Origin: VXMO01 sp034422835
GTDB lineage: Bacteria; Chloroflexota; Dehalococcoidia; UBA6926
NCBI GenBank assembly: GCA_034422835.1
Contig: DAOUJJ010000007.1
Location: 1 to 64,000 of the forward strand
Direction of reading: 5' to 3'
DNA: 64,000 bases
In this document: one piece after another, positions 1-8,005 of the stretch
How positions within the stretch are numbered: position 1 is the first letter of the stretch
Layout: each line of letters opens with the position of its first letter
Program-made: the position numbers and the translations under genes
Notes under the pieces: model-generated
Database searches by the model: none
The model's input: the letters and a program-made list of their open reading frames with translations, nothing else
What the model was told of the DNA's origin: nothing

Positions 1-296
1 CCGGAGACCAAAGCGCGGCCTAAACGGTGGCCGACGCGATGGAACAAAGCTCCTACTGCGCCGAACCGAACGTCCCAAACCGACCGAAGGCCAGGCACCG
101 ATGCGCCCCACCACCACCACCCCAAACCGAAAGGAGAACCCAAAGAACACCCCGAAAAGAGAACCCCACCCCCAACCCAAGACAAAATCCCCTCCCGGTT
201 CGTACTTCGACAAGCTCAGCACGAACGCCCACCACCCCCGTTCGCCCTGAGCTTGTCGAAGGGTGAACCCGTCGGGGATTGGCGGCCTGACCGCTG
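1..296. repeat. Gene-free left end with two copies of the dispersed host repeat
   Basis: No convincing gene lies in the first 296 bases; the only ORF is low-complexity Pro/Arg/Thr-rich. Two copies of the dispersed repeat face each other at about 199-226 (core TTCGACAAGCTCAGC flanked by GTTCGT/ACGAAC) and 240-267 (core CCCTGAGCTTGTCGAAGGG), so the pair can fold into a hairpin. The same family recurs at 814-877, 2931-3156, 34997-35070, 40224-40250, 42051-42079, 42300-42325 and 47174-47200. It sits in gaps or at gene ends, which is typical of REP-like elements. Confidence 0.75.
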
Positions 297-761
297 CTAG
301 GGCGCGGAGGCCCAGCGGGCCAGGGCCTTGTCCGGCGAGGATATTTCGCTCACGGACGTGTAGTAGTAGTCCTGCCACCCGGTTTCGGGCAGTCCGGTGA
401 AGAGCATCAGGTTCAGCGGGTAGTTCTCGCTGTCTGTGGCGCGGCGGAAATCGTCCCTGAACAGGAACGTGGGTTTCTTCAGCGCGATGGCCATCCCCAG
501 TTCAACCATGACCCCCTCGTCCGGCGGCACTCCGTTGACGATGGCAAAGGTGGCGTCGGACTCAACCACGTCGCTGTAGTCCTTTTGCCCCACCTCGTAC
601 GCCCATCCCTCCTGGGAGAAATCGACCTGGTTATTCCGCGCGAACGGCTCCCACACCTCCAGTCCCAGCTCCTCCAAGGCGGCGATTATCGGCGGCAGGA
701 GAAGGGATCGTTGCTGCTCAGAAAAGCCGTACGGATTTGCGAGGTAGATTGTCTTTGGCAT
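297..761 (-). CDS. Nucleoside 2-deoxyribosyltransferase family protein
   Basis: A 154-residue protein of the nucleoside 2-deoxyribosyltransferase fold, predicted to act on N-glycosidic bonds of deoxynucleosides or nucleotides in salvage. The N-terminus KTIYLANPYGF matches the family's beta1 nucleotide-contacting segment. The DATFAIVNG and DEGVMVELGMA segments carry the conserved Asp and the likely catalytic Glu. Length fits single-domain members. It stands alone: the next gene is more than 400 bp upstream and on the other strand. It could equally belong to the DNPH1-like nucleotide hydrolase branch; substrate cannot be told from sequence. Confidence 0.8.
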   Translation of the reverse strand: MPKTIYLANPYGFSEQQRSLLLPPIIAALEELGLEVWEPFARNNQVDFSQEGWAYEVGQKDYSDVVESDATFAIVNGVPPDEGVMVELGMAIALKKPTFLFRDDFRRATDSENYPLNLMLFTGLPETGWQDYYYTSVSEISSPDKALARWASAP

Positions 762-813
762 GTCAGACTTCCGGAATGTTCAGCGGTTGTTGGGGTCAGT
801 GTAACAAGGGTGG

Positions 814-877
814 CCCTTCGACAGGCTCAGGGTGAACGGAAACGCACCGCTCGTCCTGAGCTTGTCGAAGGATGAGC
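814..877. repeat. Inverted pair of the dispersed host repeat
   Basis: CCCTTCGACAGGCTCAGGG at 814 onward is followed within ten bases by the opposite orientation, GTCCTGAGCTTGTCGAAGG near 853-871. The two arms are mutually complementary and would form a long hairpin between the deoxyribosyltransferase gene and the SRP RNA promoter. Confidence 0.75.
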
Positions 878-891
878 GGCGGAGGGGGACA

Positions 892-920
892 TTGACCGAA
901 TGGGGTGGCGCGGGGATACT
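892..920 (+). promoter_or_regulatory. Sigma-70-type promoter of the SRP RNA
   Basis: TTGACC at 892-897 and GATACT at 915-920 are separated by 17 bases, close to the sigma-70 consensus. The predicted start of transcription near 925-928 agrees with the 5' end inferred for the SRP RNA from its terminal helix. Confidence 0.65.
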
Positions 921-922
921 GA

Positions 923-1177
923 GTGCCGAGGTCATGCTAGGCGGGGAGCCAGCGGTGCCCTGTACTCGCAATCCGCTCTAGCGAGGCTGAATTCCCTCTT
1001 GAGGGCTGTGGTCCGAATGACGCGAAGCGCCCATACGATGTTGATGTTCGGGTCCCGTGCGACGAAGTCGTCTGAATCTCGCCAGGTCCGGAAGGAAGCA
1101 ACGATAAGGAATGTCCTTCGGGCGCCGCGGGAGCGCCTGGGCTGAGTCGCGTGTTCGTTTCGCCCATACGGTGCCCA
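923..1177 (+). ncRNA. ffs: Signal recognition particle RNA, large (Bacillus) type
   Basis: RNA scaffold of the signal recognition particle, which binds Ffh and targets nascent membrane proteins. The sequence carries the invariant apical domain CAGGTCCGGAAGGAAGCA near 1083-1101, the Alu-domain words GCTAGGCGGGGAG and GCGGTGCCCTGTA near 936-966, CAATCCGCTCTAGC near 969-982, and GTTGATGTTCGGGTCC near 1039-1054, all in the order found in the B. subtilis scRNA. The ends GTGCCG (923-928) and CGGTGC (1169-1174) pair. At about 255 nt it is the long form with an Alu domain, unlike the roughly 110-nt 4.5S RNA of Proteobacteria. The spurious ORFs on both strands here should be ignored. rsmA starts immediately downstream. 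Confidence 0.95.
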
Positions 1178-1193
1178 GTTCGAGAGGGGGTGC

Positions 1194-2024
1194 ATGGCCT
1201 CTCCTAAACGTCCCCGCCTCAACAAGGCGCTCGGACAGCATCTGCTGGTCAGCGAGGGCGTGCTTGACAGCATCATCGAGGCTGCCGAGCTGTCGAGCGA
1301 CGATATTGTCGTGGAGGTCGGCCCAGGCACCGGCCTGCTGACCCGCCGCCTGCTCGAAATCGCCGGTCACGTCATCGCGGTGGAGATCGACGCGGACATG
1401 GTGGAACAGGCGAGCGCGATGCTATCCGAACACCAAAATCTGACACTCGTCCACGGCGACATCCGCGACCAATCACCGGCGGATTTAACCGGCGGAAAGC
1501 CCTATGTTGTCGTCGCAAATCTGCCCTATTACGTCGCGTCTCCCACCGTTCGCCTGTTCCTTGAGTCCGACCATCCACCGCAGCGAATGGTGGTGATGGT
1601 TCAGCGGGAGGTGGCGCAGCAAATGACAGCCCCGCCGGGCAAGTCCAGCCTGCTGACAATCGCCACGCAGGTGTTCGCGGACGCGCGAATCGTCAGGCGT
1701 GTCAGGCCCGGCAGCTTTGTGCCCGCGCCCGGCGTTGAGTCCGCCGTCGTTCGGTTGGACGTCCTGCCGGAACCGCGCGTCTCCGACGACCAGCAGCCCC
1801 AATTTTTCGGTGTGGCGCGCGCCGGTTTCAGCGCCCCACGCAAGCAGCTGCGGAACTCACTGGCCAATGGGCTTGGCACCGGGGCGGAGTTCGTGGACGC
1901 CGCGCTTGCGACAATCGGAATCGACGGCCGGCGCCGCGCGGAGACATTGACCATCGACGAGTGGGCGCCGATCGCCATGGTCATGCAGCGTCTTCTGGGC
2001 GCGGACAAAAGTGAGCCGTCATGA
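1194..2024 (+). CDS. rsmA: 16S rRNA (adenine1518/1519-N6)-dimethyltransferase RsmA (KsgA)
   Basis: Dimethylates two adjacent adenines in the 3' terminal hairpin of 16S rRNA late in 30S assembly. The 276-residue protein opens with the family signature LNKALGQHLL, then VEVGPGTGLLT (SAM-binding motif I, about residue 42), AVEID (motif II), HGDIRD, and the catalytic NLPYYV (motif IV, about residue 109). Full length for the family. The ATG at 1194 follows the purine-rich GAGAGGGGG. Its stop overlaps the ispE start (ATGA), a common rsmA-ispE arrangement implying translational coupling. Confidence 0.97.
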   Translation: MASPKRPRLNKALGQHLLVSEGVLDSIIEAAELSSDDIVVEVGPGTGLLTRRLLEIAGHVIAVEIDADMVEQASAMLSEHQNLTLVHGDIRDQSPADLTGGKPYVVVANLPYYVASPTVRLFLESDHPPQRMVVMVQREVAQQMTAPPGKSSLLTIATQVFADARIVRRVRPGSFVPAPGVESAVVRLDVLPEPRVSDDQQPQFFGVARAGFSAPRKQLRNSLANGLGTGAEFVDAALATIGIDGRRRAETLTIDEWAPIAMVMQRLLGADKSEPS

Positions 2025-2923
2025 TTCACGTTACGGCGAACGCCAAGATCAACCTCAGCCTTGAGATCACCGGGCGGCGTGACGACGGTTTCCACGAACT
2101 CATCTCCGTGATGCAGGCCGTCGACCTGTCCGATGAACTGGTCGCGCTTCCTGCGCCGGACGGCTCACTCAGTCTTGAGTGCAACGACCCTGCCCTCCTG
2201 GAAAGCGACGACAACACGGTGCTGACGGCGGCGCGCCTGCTGAAAGAGTCGTTGGGCATCGAGCAGGGCGCGCGGCTGCTGCTGCGCAAATCGATCCCCG
2301 TTGCGGCGGGGCTCGGCGGCGGCAGCGCGGACGGCGCGGCGGCCTTGGTGGCGCTGTCATTGCTGTGGGACGTTCCTGTGCGGCGTCAGCGTCTGTTGGA
2401 AATTGCAGCGGAGGTCGGCTCCGACGTGCCGTTCTTCATGGGTGAATCACCGACGGCGCTCGTGGAGGGGCGTGGCGAGACCATCACCGCCCTGCCCGCG
2501 CCGCCTCCGATGTGGGCCGTGATCCTCGTGCCGGAGGTCCCCGTGCCGTCGCCCAAGACGCGCGTGCTCTTTCGGATGCTGGATGAATCGTTGTTCAGCG
2601 ACGGCGAGCGGACACGGCAACTGCGTGAACTGATTGAATCCGGCTCACCCCTGTCCTCCGTTCTCCCCAACGTGGCAGCGTTCAACACGTTCAACGGCGT
2701 GGCGGACCGCGCATTCCCCGGCATCGTCAGGTTCCGTGATTCGCTGCGGGCAGCCGTCGGGAGTGAAACCAACGTCAGCCTCTCCGGCGCGGGGCCGTCT
2801 CTTTATGCGGTTCTGCCCACGCAGGAAGATGCGGAGAGCGCGGCGGCAACCCTCACTCACGAGGGGCTGACGCCCATCGTCGCGGGGATGGTGGAGCGGC
2901 CTTTAACCCTACTGGAGCGGTGA
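2021..2923 (+). CDS. ispE: 4-diphosphocytidyl-2-C-methyl-D-erythritol kinase IspE
   Basis: GHMP-family kinase that phosphorylates CDP-methylerythritol in the non-mevalonate isoprenoid pathway. Visible are the N-terminal AKINLSLEITGRRDDGFHE substrate-site segment, the ATP-binding glycine motif PVAAGLGGGSADGAAAL at about residues 93-109, and the C-terminal NVSLSGAGPSLYAV motif. The 300 residues equal the usual length. The gene is coupled to rsmA by an ATGA overlap, and repeats follow the stop, so the two-gene unit probably ends here. Confidence 0.97.
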   Translation: MIHVTANAKINLSLEITGRRDDGFHELISVMQAVDLSDELVALPAPDGSLSLECNDPALLESDDNTVLTAARLLKESLGIEQGARLLLRKSIPVAAGLGGGSADGAAALVALSLLWDVPVRRQRLLEIAAEVGSDVPFFMGESPTALVEGRGETITALPAPPPMWAVILVPEVPVPSPKTRVLFRMLDESLFSDGERTRQLRELIESGSPLSSVLPNVAAFNTFNGVADRAFPGIVRFRDSLRAAVGSETNVSLSGAGPSLYAVLPTQEDAESAAATLTHEGLTPIVAGMVERPLTLLER

Positions 2924-2930
2924 GGGGCGG

Positions 2931-3156
2931 CCCTTCGACAGGCTCAGGGCGAACGGGTAGCGGTGTCACTCCCGCTGTCATTCTGAGCGGAGCGCAGCGG
3001 AGTCGAAGAATCCAAAAACGTATTTGACCTGGCAAGTGAGATTTTAGATTCCTCGGCTGCGCTCGGAATGACGGAGGGCGGGCCCTTCGACAGGCTCAGG
3101 GTGAACGGGAGTGATAGGCGCACCGCTCATCCTTCGACAGGCTCAGGGTGAACGGG
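2931..3156. repeat. Cluster of dispersed repeats downstream of ispE
   Basis: Three copies of the CCTTCGACAGGCTCAGGG family lie at 2931-2956, 3083-3109 and 3131-3156 in the same orientation. Between the first two is a different inverted pair, ATTCTGAGCGGAGCGCAGC (from 2980) and GGCTGCGCTCGGAATGAC (ending 3072), able to form a hairpin around a 35-bp AT-rich loop. A related half-copy appears at 47085-47111. No gene is present. The hairpins may act as a bidirectional terminator between the convergent ispE and MFS genes. Confidence 0.75.
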
Positions 3157-3159
3157 TGA

Positions 3160-4443
3160 TTACGTTGCGGCGTGGGCGATGTCGCGGGTTTCCTCTTCCT
3201 CGTCCGTGCCCGTGGATTTCTGCCATTTGGGCGGCGCGGCGAACCACAACGCGATGGAGCCGATGACGAGCAGCCCCGCAATCACGTAGAACGCGATCGT
3301 GTAGGAGCCCGTCACATCGAACGCATACCCCGTCAGCGGCGGGCCGACGAGCGCCGTCGGCAGGATCAGCAGGCTGAGCAGGCCGAAGATCGAGGCGAAT
3401 GCGCGTATCCCAAACGTCTCCAGAGGCAGCAGCGTCATCAGCGATCCCATGCCGCCAAAGGCGACGCCGAATATCGGAACGAATATGAGCCACACGTATA
3501 GCGACGTGCCCCCGTTGATGAGGACGAGCAACCCGAACGCCTGCAGGAACAGGCTGCCGACAAACACCTTTCGCGCCGCGAATCTATCCGCCAGGTCGCC
3601 CAGCAACACCTTGCCCACCATGCCGAATATCGCAATCACGCTCAGAACCCACGCCGCGCCGGTGGAGCTCATGCCCTCCGCCTCAAGGTGCGGAATGATC
3701 TGCGTGAGAACGGACTGATACGGGATTGTCGCCAACAGTAGCCCGCCTGTCATGAGGACAAAGGCCCGGGTGCGTATCGCGTCGCGGATGGTCATGCCCT
3801 CCTCGAGCACCGCCGAGGCCGAGGCATCCACCTCCTGTTGTAAGGCCTGCGTTCGCCGCGGCGTTTCCCTGATGGTGACGGCGATTAGCGGTATCAGCAG
3901 AGCAATCGTCACGCCAAAGATGAAATACGTCGCCCGCCAGTCCGTGAGGTCGATGAGCGTCCGCGTCTGGGCGGAGAAGATGAACCCGCCGAAGTTCGCG
4001 CCCATCGCCGTGATGCCCACCGCGCGGCCACGCGCCTCCGTGAACCAGATGCCGATGAGCTTGCCGACGGGCAGCATGATTGCGCCCGGCATCCCCGCGT
4101 ACATGAGGATGTTGAGGGCGTAGAACTCCCACAACTCCGTCATCCACGGGCGCGGCAGGAAACTGGCCGCGAGAAGCAGGTACGAGAGCATCATCACGCG
4201 CGATGAGCCGAAGCGGTCCAGCAGAGGGCCGGCGATCGGGGCCAGTAGACCCGTCATCGCGAAGAACGACAGCGAGACGTTCACCTCGGCGCGCGTCCAG
4301 CCGAACTCCTCCTCCAGCGGCGCGACGAAAACGCCGTAGGAGTACTGGAGCATCCCGACCGTCAGGGTGAAGCAGACGAACAGGACGCCGGCGATCACCC
4401 AGCCGTAATGGGGTTGAAATCCGAACATGACCCGCGGTTGCAT
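3160..4443 (-). CDS. MFS transporter, monocarboxylate/OFA-like
   Basis: Polytopic inner-membrane transporter with about twelve hydrophobic segments in two six-helix halves and a cytoplasmic acidic tail (DEEEETRD). The loop between helices 2 and 3 has the MFS signature GPLLDRFGSSRVM, and the second half repeats it as GDLADRFAARKV. GWTRAEVNVSLSFF after helix 1 is typical of the oxalate/formate- and monocarboxylate-type branch. I chose the ATG at 4443 over an upstream GTG at 4461, because the family starts just before the first helix and the GTG crowds the tRNA. Substrate is not predictable; a small carboxylate is a guess from family. Confidence 0.85.
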   Translation of the reverse strand: MQPRVMFGFQPHYGWVIAGVLFVCFTLTVGMLQYSYGVFVAPLEEEFGWTRAEVNVSLSFFAMTGLLAPIAGPLLDRFGSSRVMMLSYLLLAASFLPRPWMTELWEFYALNILMYAGMPGAIMLPVGKLIGIWFTEARGRAVGITAMGANFGGFIFSAQTRTLIDLTDWRATYFIFGVTIALLIPLIAVTIRETPRRTQALQQEVDASASAVLEEGMTIRDAIRTRAFVLMTGGLLLATIPYQSVLTQIIPHLEAEGMSSTGAAWVLSVIAIFGMVGKVLLGDLADRFAARKVFVGSLFLQAFGLLVLINGGTSLYVWLIFVPIFGVAFGGMGSLMTLLPLETFGIRAFASIFGLLSLLILPTALVGPPLTGYAFDVTGSYTIAFYVIAGLLVIGSIALWFAAPPKWQKSTGTDEEEETRDIAHAAT

Positions 4444-4465
4444 ACTAAGATGGTAGCGCACACGC

Positions 4466-4540
4466 GGGCCCGTAGCTCAGTGGCAGAGCAGTCGGCTCAT
4501 AACCGATCGGTCGTAGGTTCGATCCCTGCCGGGCCCACCA
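4466..4540 (+). tRNA. tRNA with CAT anticodon (elongator Met or Ile2)
   Basis: The sequence folds into a complete cloverleaf: acceptor GGGCCCG/CGGGCCC, D-arm GCTC...GAGC, anticodon arm GTCGG-CTCATAA-CCGAT, T-arm GTAGG-TTCGATC-CCTGC, and an encoded CCA at 4538-4540. The CAT anticodon lacks the three G-C pairs of initiator tRNA, so it is elongator Met or the lysidine-modified Ile2; I cannot separate the two by eye. The large serine recombinase on the minus strand ends inside this gene, so the tRNA is the probable attachment site. Confidence 0.95.
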
Positions 4541-6126
4541 CCCCGGATAGTACTGCGAACTCCGTCACTCAGGGCTAGCTCTGCGTTATCTGCCGCGCCT
4601 ATCGGACTGTCCTCCGGCATGGGGATCGTGTAGATGATGGTGGCTTTACCGGGCCTGATCTGAATCTCCTTCACGAACGAGCGGATGTAGGATCGCGTTT
4701 CGGTCAGTTGGCTGGTGCGCAGGAATTCGCTCATGTCGGCGGCGAAGGCCGCGATGGTCTCCGCCCGATCCAGAAACGCCCTTCGCTCCGCCACCACGGC
4801 CCGGGTTTCGTCCGCAGCCTGCTCCAGCTTCTCGCGGCGGCCCCGGAGCTCCCTGACGCGTTCGGCGGCGTCGGTCATCTCCATGTCCGTTGTCTCGATG
4901 ACGTTCCAGATGCGAGCCAACCGGCGCTTAACGTCTTCCAGTTCGCCCTCAATGGACTCCAATCGTCCGCGCTGTTCGTGCGCGAGTCCGTCCAACTCCT
5001 CATCCAGCGCTTGGACGAGTCCCCGAATGTTTCCCTCGCTGAGGACGTTCTCGCGGAGGTTGCGGATGATCGTCTCCTCGAACGACTTGGCGTTGATGCG
5101 GGGCGTCTCGCACGAGCCGCTGCCGGATTTGAGGATGGACTGACAGACGTAGTAAGTGTATTTGCCGCTCTTGGCCTCAGCGGCTGTCAGCATCTTGCCG
5201 CAGAGGGCGCACGTGGAGAGCCCGCTGAGCAGGTACGGGCTGGTCGCTCTCCTCGGATGGACGGTCTTGGGGGAGCGTGCCGCAAGGAGCCTCCCCACCC
5301 GCCTGAACTCCTCATGGGTGACGATGGCAGGGAAGGCGTTCTCGACGCGGACGGGTGGCGCGCCGTCCTTGGCGTTCGTGCCCCACACTAGTGTCCCGGT
5401 ATACGCCTCGTTGACGAGGACCTTGTGGACTGAGGTGATGCGCCACTTCTTGCTGGTCGACGTGGCAACGCCCTCTTCGTTGAGAGTCTTGGTCACCTCC
5501 ATGAGGGATTGCCCTTTGAGCACCATGTCGAAGATGCGACGGACGACGGCGTCGGCGGGCGCGTCGAACTCAAGGCGGGGGCGCTTCTTCGCCCCGTCCT
5601 GGACGTAGACCCTCCGGTATCCGAAGGGAGAGCCGGATGTCACCCAGAAGCCGCGTGAGGCCGCCTCGCGCATGCCGCGCGTAACCTCTTGGGCAAGGTT
5701 CTCGGAGTAGAACTCATCGACGCTCTCGATGATGGCCTCCATGAGCTTGCCAGTGGGTGTGTCGTCCGCGTGCTCGGTGATGGAGACGACTCGTACACCC
5801 TTGCGCCTGAGCATGGACTTGAAGGCGACGGCGTGCTCGCGCTTGCGGGTGAACCGCGAGAATTTCCACACGAGGATCTCCTTGAAGGGCGCGTCCGTCG
5901 CGGTGGTGGCATCGATCATCTTCCGGAATTGGGGCCGATCTGCGATACGGCCGCTCTCCGCCTCGTCGATGTACTCCCGGGCGACTACGTAACCGTTCTT
6001 GTTGGCGTAATCCCTGAGCGCCCTCAGCTGCGCCGCGACGGACAGGTCAACATCCTGCCGGTCACTGGAGACGCGGGCGTAGAGGGCTACAGCTGCATGT
6101 GCTTCTTCTTCATGTTTTGCTGTCAT
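4477..6126 (-). CDS. Large serine recombinase (integrase) ending inside the tRNA
   Basis: Catalyses site-specific integration and excision of the element. The 549-residue protein has the resolvase domain (ALYARVSSDRQ with the nucleophilic Ser, residues about 12-150), a recombinase domain (about 165-290), a zinc ribbon CALCGK...YYVCQ...GSC (about 308-340), a long coiled coil (about 370-445) and a C-terminal tail. This is the standard large-serine-integrase plan. The ATG at 6126 follows a perfect AAGGAGGT. The last roughly twenty codons (tail TYDRSVMSRLLCH) are read antisense from the tRNA, so they were formed or preserved by integration. It marks the left end of the island. Confidence 0.95.
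   Translation of the reverse strand: MTAKHEEEAHAAVALYARVSSDRQDVDLSVAAQLRALRDYANKNGYVVAREYIDEAESGRIADRPQFRKMIDATTATDAPFKEILVWKFSRFTRKREHAVAFKSMLRRKGVRVVSITEHADDTPTGKLMEAIIESVDEFYSENLAQEVTRGMREAASRGFWVTSGSPFGYRRVYVQDGAKKRPRLEFDAPADAVVRRIFDMVLKGQSLMEVTKTLNEEGVATSTSKKWRITSVHKVLVNEAYTGTLVWGTNAKDGAPPVRVENAFPAIVTHEEFRRVGRLLAARSPKTVHPRRATSPYLLSGLSTCALCGKMLTAAEAKSGKYTYYVCQSILKSGSGSCETPRINAKSFEETIIRNLRENVLSEGNIRGLVQALDEELDGLAHEQRGRLESIEGELEDVKRRLARIWNVIETTDMEMTDAAERVRELRGRREKLEQAADETRAVVAERRAFLDRAETIAAFAADMSEFLRTSQLTETRSYIRSFVKEIQIRPGKATIIYTIPMPEDSPIGAADNAELALSDGVRSTIRGGGPGRDRTYDRSVMSRLLCH
4530..4542. other. Candidate left attachment site in the tRNA 3' end
   Basis: The tRNA acceptor 3' strand plus CCA (4530-4542) contains GGCCCACCACC, which recurs exactly at 32355-32365. 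It lies beside the recombinase gene, where an element-encoded integrase normally leaves its site. The core is inferred; serine integrases can use as little as two identical bases. Confidence 0.5.
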
Positions 6127-6600
6127 TGTTGGACCTCCTTCGAAAGGTTAGGTGATGAGAATGAAAAACAGGCCTCATCGATACTTGTCATAACCATACG
6201 AAAGTAGTCAAGGGCTTTTGAGGCAGGATGGAGAAAGTGCTTACAAATGACTGGGCTATGGTCAGTGCGATATCTGGGCATCAACCCTCGTCGCCCCATA
6301 GAGTGAAGCCATACCTCACGGGGTCCAACACTAGCTCCCTTGTCGATCCACTTCTTCAAGCTCGCCGAGAGATTGGGGGTGAGGAAGTTCCAAGGGAGTG
6401 GGCACATCCAACAAGGTAGGAAATGCGTAAGGGCAGCTGATTGCAGCAGAGGATCATCAGTCCCATATCCCTTACAGACGCAAATGTCGGCGAGTTCTCA
6501 TTAAGGAGCTGATGACGCACCGTCGTCGAATACTCCAGTTGTTGAGTTTGGGTCGGCAAGGTAAGCTGACAATGCGCACGGAGAAATCACGAGAGTAGCT
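6127..6600. other. 474-bp gene-free stretch between recombinase and XRE gene
   Basis: Divergent spacer between the recombinase (minus) and the XRE-ImmA pair (plus). Short ORFs on both strands have no recognisable motif. A 94-codon minus-strand ORF ending at 6123 overlaps the recombinase start by ATGA but has unusual composition (many Trp, Cys, Ser, Pro) and looks non-coding. The stretch probably holds divergent promoters and operators for the regulator; I see no clear consensus pair. Confidence 0.4.
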
Positions 6601-6963
6601 ATGAAAACACTGGGTGAGCGGATTCGCGAAATACGAGAAGAGAGAGACATGTCGCTGCGCGAACTGTCGTCGAAGATCGGAGTGACTCCGGCATTCATGT
6701 CTGACATCGAACTTGGGAGAAGGTTTCCGTCAGACAAGAATCTACTCGCTATTGCCAATCAACTGGATATTGATGCCGAGGATCTAGCGCAATTCGACTC
6801 CCGGCCACCGCTTCAGGAGTTCAGGAAGGCTACACATATGAACCCCGAGTTCGGGTTCGCATTCCGGCAGCTCTTGCAGAGCAACATGAGCCCAGAGGAG
6901 TTGGTCAAGTTGGTGGAGGACTGGGGCGCACGGCAAGAAGGTGAAGGAAAGAGTCCCCAATGA
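6601..6963 (+). CDS. XRE-family HTH regulator
   Basis: A 120-residue protein with a Cro/cI-type helix-turn-helix at residues about 5-60 (LGERIREIREERDMSLRELS, then VTPAFMSDIELGRRFPS), followed by a short C-terminal region. It overlaps the next gene by ATGA, and that gene encodes an ImmA-like zinc protease. The pair matches the ImmR-ImmA logic of mobile elements, where the protease destroys the repressor to switch on excision or a downstream operon. It could control the recombinase on its left or the ubiquitin-like operon on its right; which one is inference. Confidence 0.9.
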   Translation: MKTLGERIREIREERDMSLRELSSKIGVTPAFMSDIELGRRFPSDKNLLAIANQLDIDAEDLAQFDSRPPLQEFRKATHMNPEFGFAFRQLLQSNMSPEELVKLVEDWGARQEGEGKSPQ

Positions 6964-7679
6964 AAATCATGAGATCTCAGTCAGGCCCGTTCGCGGAGCG
7001 GCCATTCTTTGAGACCTCCGAGTTCGAATCGATAGCATACGACGAACTCCGGAGCGTCGGTCTACTGCGCAGTGATCCTGGACCTACCAGGATCGACCGG
7101 TTCATCGAGAAGCGATTTGGTGTAACCCCTGAATTTGAAGAACTGCCCGACGGTATCTTGGGGTTCACAAAGTTTGGGACTTCCGGTGCAGAGTCCATTG
7201 TTATCTCACGTTCATTGTCTGAGGACCCTCAACAGTCGTCAATTCGGCGGTTGAACGCCACCCTTGCTCATGAATCTGGCCACGTGCTTCTGCACAGTCA
7301 TTTGTTTGCTCTCGAATTGACAGAGGGTGTTGTGCCACTCTTCGAGGCTGAAGTCGATGTCCATGGCCAGAGAGTCCTGTGTCGATCAGAGTCCGTCGGT
7401 GGTTTAGACGGATCAGGTATCGTGTCCGCTTACGGTGGACGTTGGTGGGAATATCAGGCCAATCAGATGATTGGCCCACTGCTCATGCCAAAACAACTCG
7501 CTGTCGAAGCCGTCGTCCCCTTTTCAGCGACACAGGGGGCACTTGGCATCAGCGTTCTCAAGGAAGAGCGTCGAGAAGAGGCCGTTGAAGTACTGGCCGA
7601 GCTGTTTGACGTCAATCCCATTGTGGCGAGGCTCCGGCTCGCGGACATATGCCCGCGATCACTGCAATTGACGCTCTAA
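6960..7679 (+). CDS. ImmA/IrrE family zinc metallo-endopeptidase
   Basis: A 239-residue protein with the zinc-protease motif HESGH at about residues 104-108 inside LNATLAHESGHVLLHSH. An N-terminal region resembles the COG2856/ImmA fold. The C-terminal part (WWEYQANQMIGPLLMP... then a helical end) is where these proteases carry the third zinc ligand and substrate-recognition helices. It is translated from an ATG overlapping the XRE stop. The likely substrate is the partner XRE protein. The gene ends 78 bp before the ubiquitin-like operon on the same strand, so co-transcription is possible. Confidence 0.88.
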   Translation: MKIMRSQSGPFAERPFFETSEFESIAYDELRSVGLLRSDPGPTRIDRFIEKRFGVTPEFEELPDGILGFTKFGTSGAESIVISRSLSEDPQQSSIRRLNATLAHESGHVLLHSHLFALELTEGVVPLFEAEVDVHGQRVLCRSESVGGLDGSGIVSAYGGRWWEYQANQMIGPLLMPKQLAVEAVVPFSATQGALGISVLKEERREEAVEVLAELFDVNPIVARLRLADICPRSLQLTL

Positions 7680-7757
7680 AAAATTTTGCGTACAATGTCA
7701 GCGTTGTAAGCATATATCAGCGTATTACCGTCCATAAACGGTAGAAAGGCGATTGTC

Positions 7758-8000
7758 GTGACCAGTCCAACGACGGAAGAGTACAAGTATGAGATCGACA
7801 TTGGGGGTGAGCTCAAGCCCTGGTACCGAGACGAGATTACGACGGAGGAGATTGCCGATCTCGGAGGCTGGAATGTAGCGGATGGCGTGATTCTGGTCAA
7901 TCTCGTAGATGGAACGGAACGCACCCTAAAGCCTGACGAAGTGATCAAGCTGGAGCCGGGCATCGGTTTCTCCAAGAAGATGCGCTTCAAGAGGGGATAG
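7758..8000 (+). CDS. Ubiquitin-like beta-grasp protein (multiubiquitin family, single domain)
   Basis: An 80-residue protein resembling one repeat of the bacterial multiubiquitin (Multi_ubiq) domain: a first strand YKYEIDIGG, the helix-entry segment DEITTEEIADLGGW, a strand VILVNLVDGTERTL, and the closing PDEVIKLEPG...KMRFKRG. It ends in Lys-Arg-Gly, not the Gly-Gly of eukaryotic ubiquitin. The start is GTG at 7758; no ATG lies nearby in frame. It heads a three-gene unit with an E2-like gene 5 bp on and a JAB-E1 fusion. It is therefore the likely modifier that the E1 adenylates and JAB cleaves. Fold assignment is by pattern and context. Confidence 0.75.
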   Translation: MTSPTTEEYKYEIDIGGELKPWYRDEITTEEIADLGGWNVADGVILVNLVDGTERTLKPDEVIKLEPGIGFSKKMRFKRG

Positions 8001-8005
8001 GTGCC

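Noticed and set aside
27..266. Pro/Arg/Thr-rich ORF of 79 codons at the left end
   Set aside because: Low-complexity composition and it reads through the dispersed repeat; no motif or good ribosome site.
932..1370. Several ORFs of 76-132 codons on the minus strand, and one on plus, around 900-1370
   Set aside because: They overlap the SRP RNA and rsmA in other frames; the RNA and rsmA explain the sequence.
6123..6407. 94-codon minus-strand ORF overlapping the recombinase start by ATGA
   Set aside because: No recognisable motif, odd composition, and the recombinase has its own perfect ribosome site.
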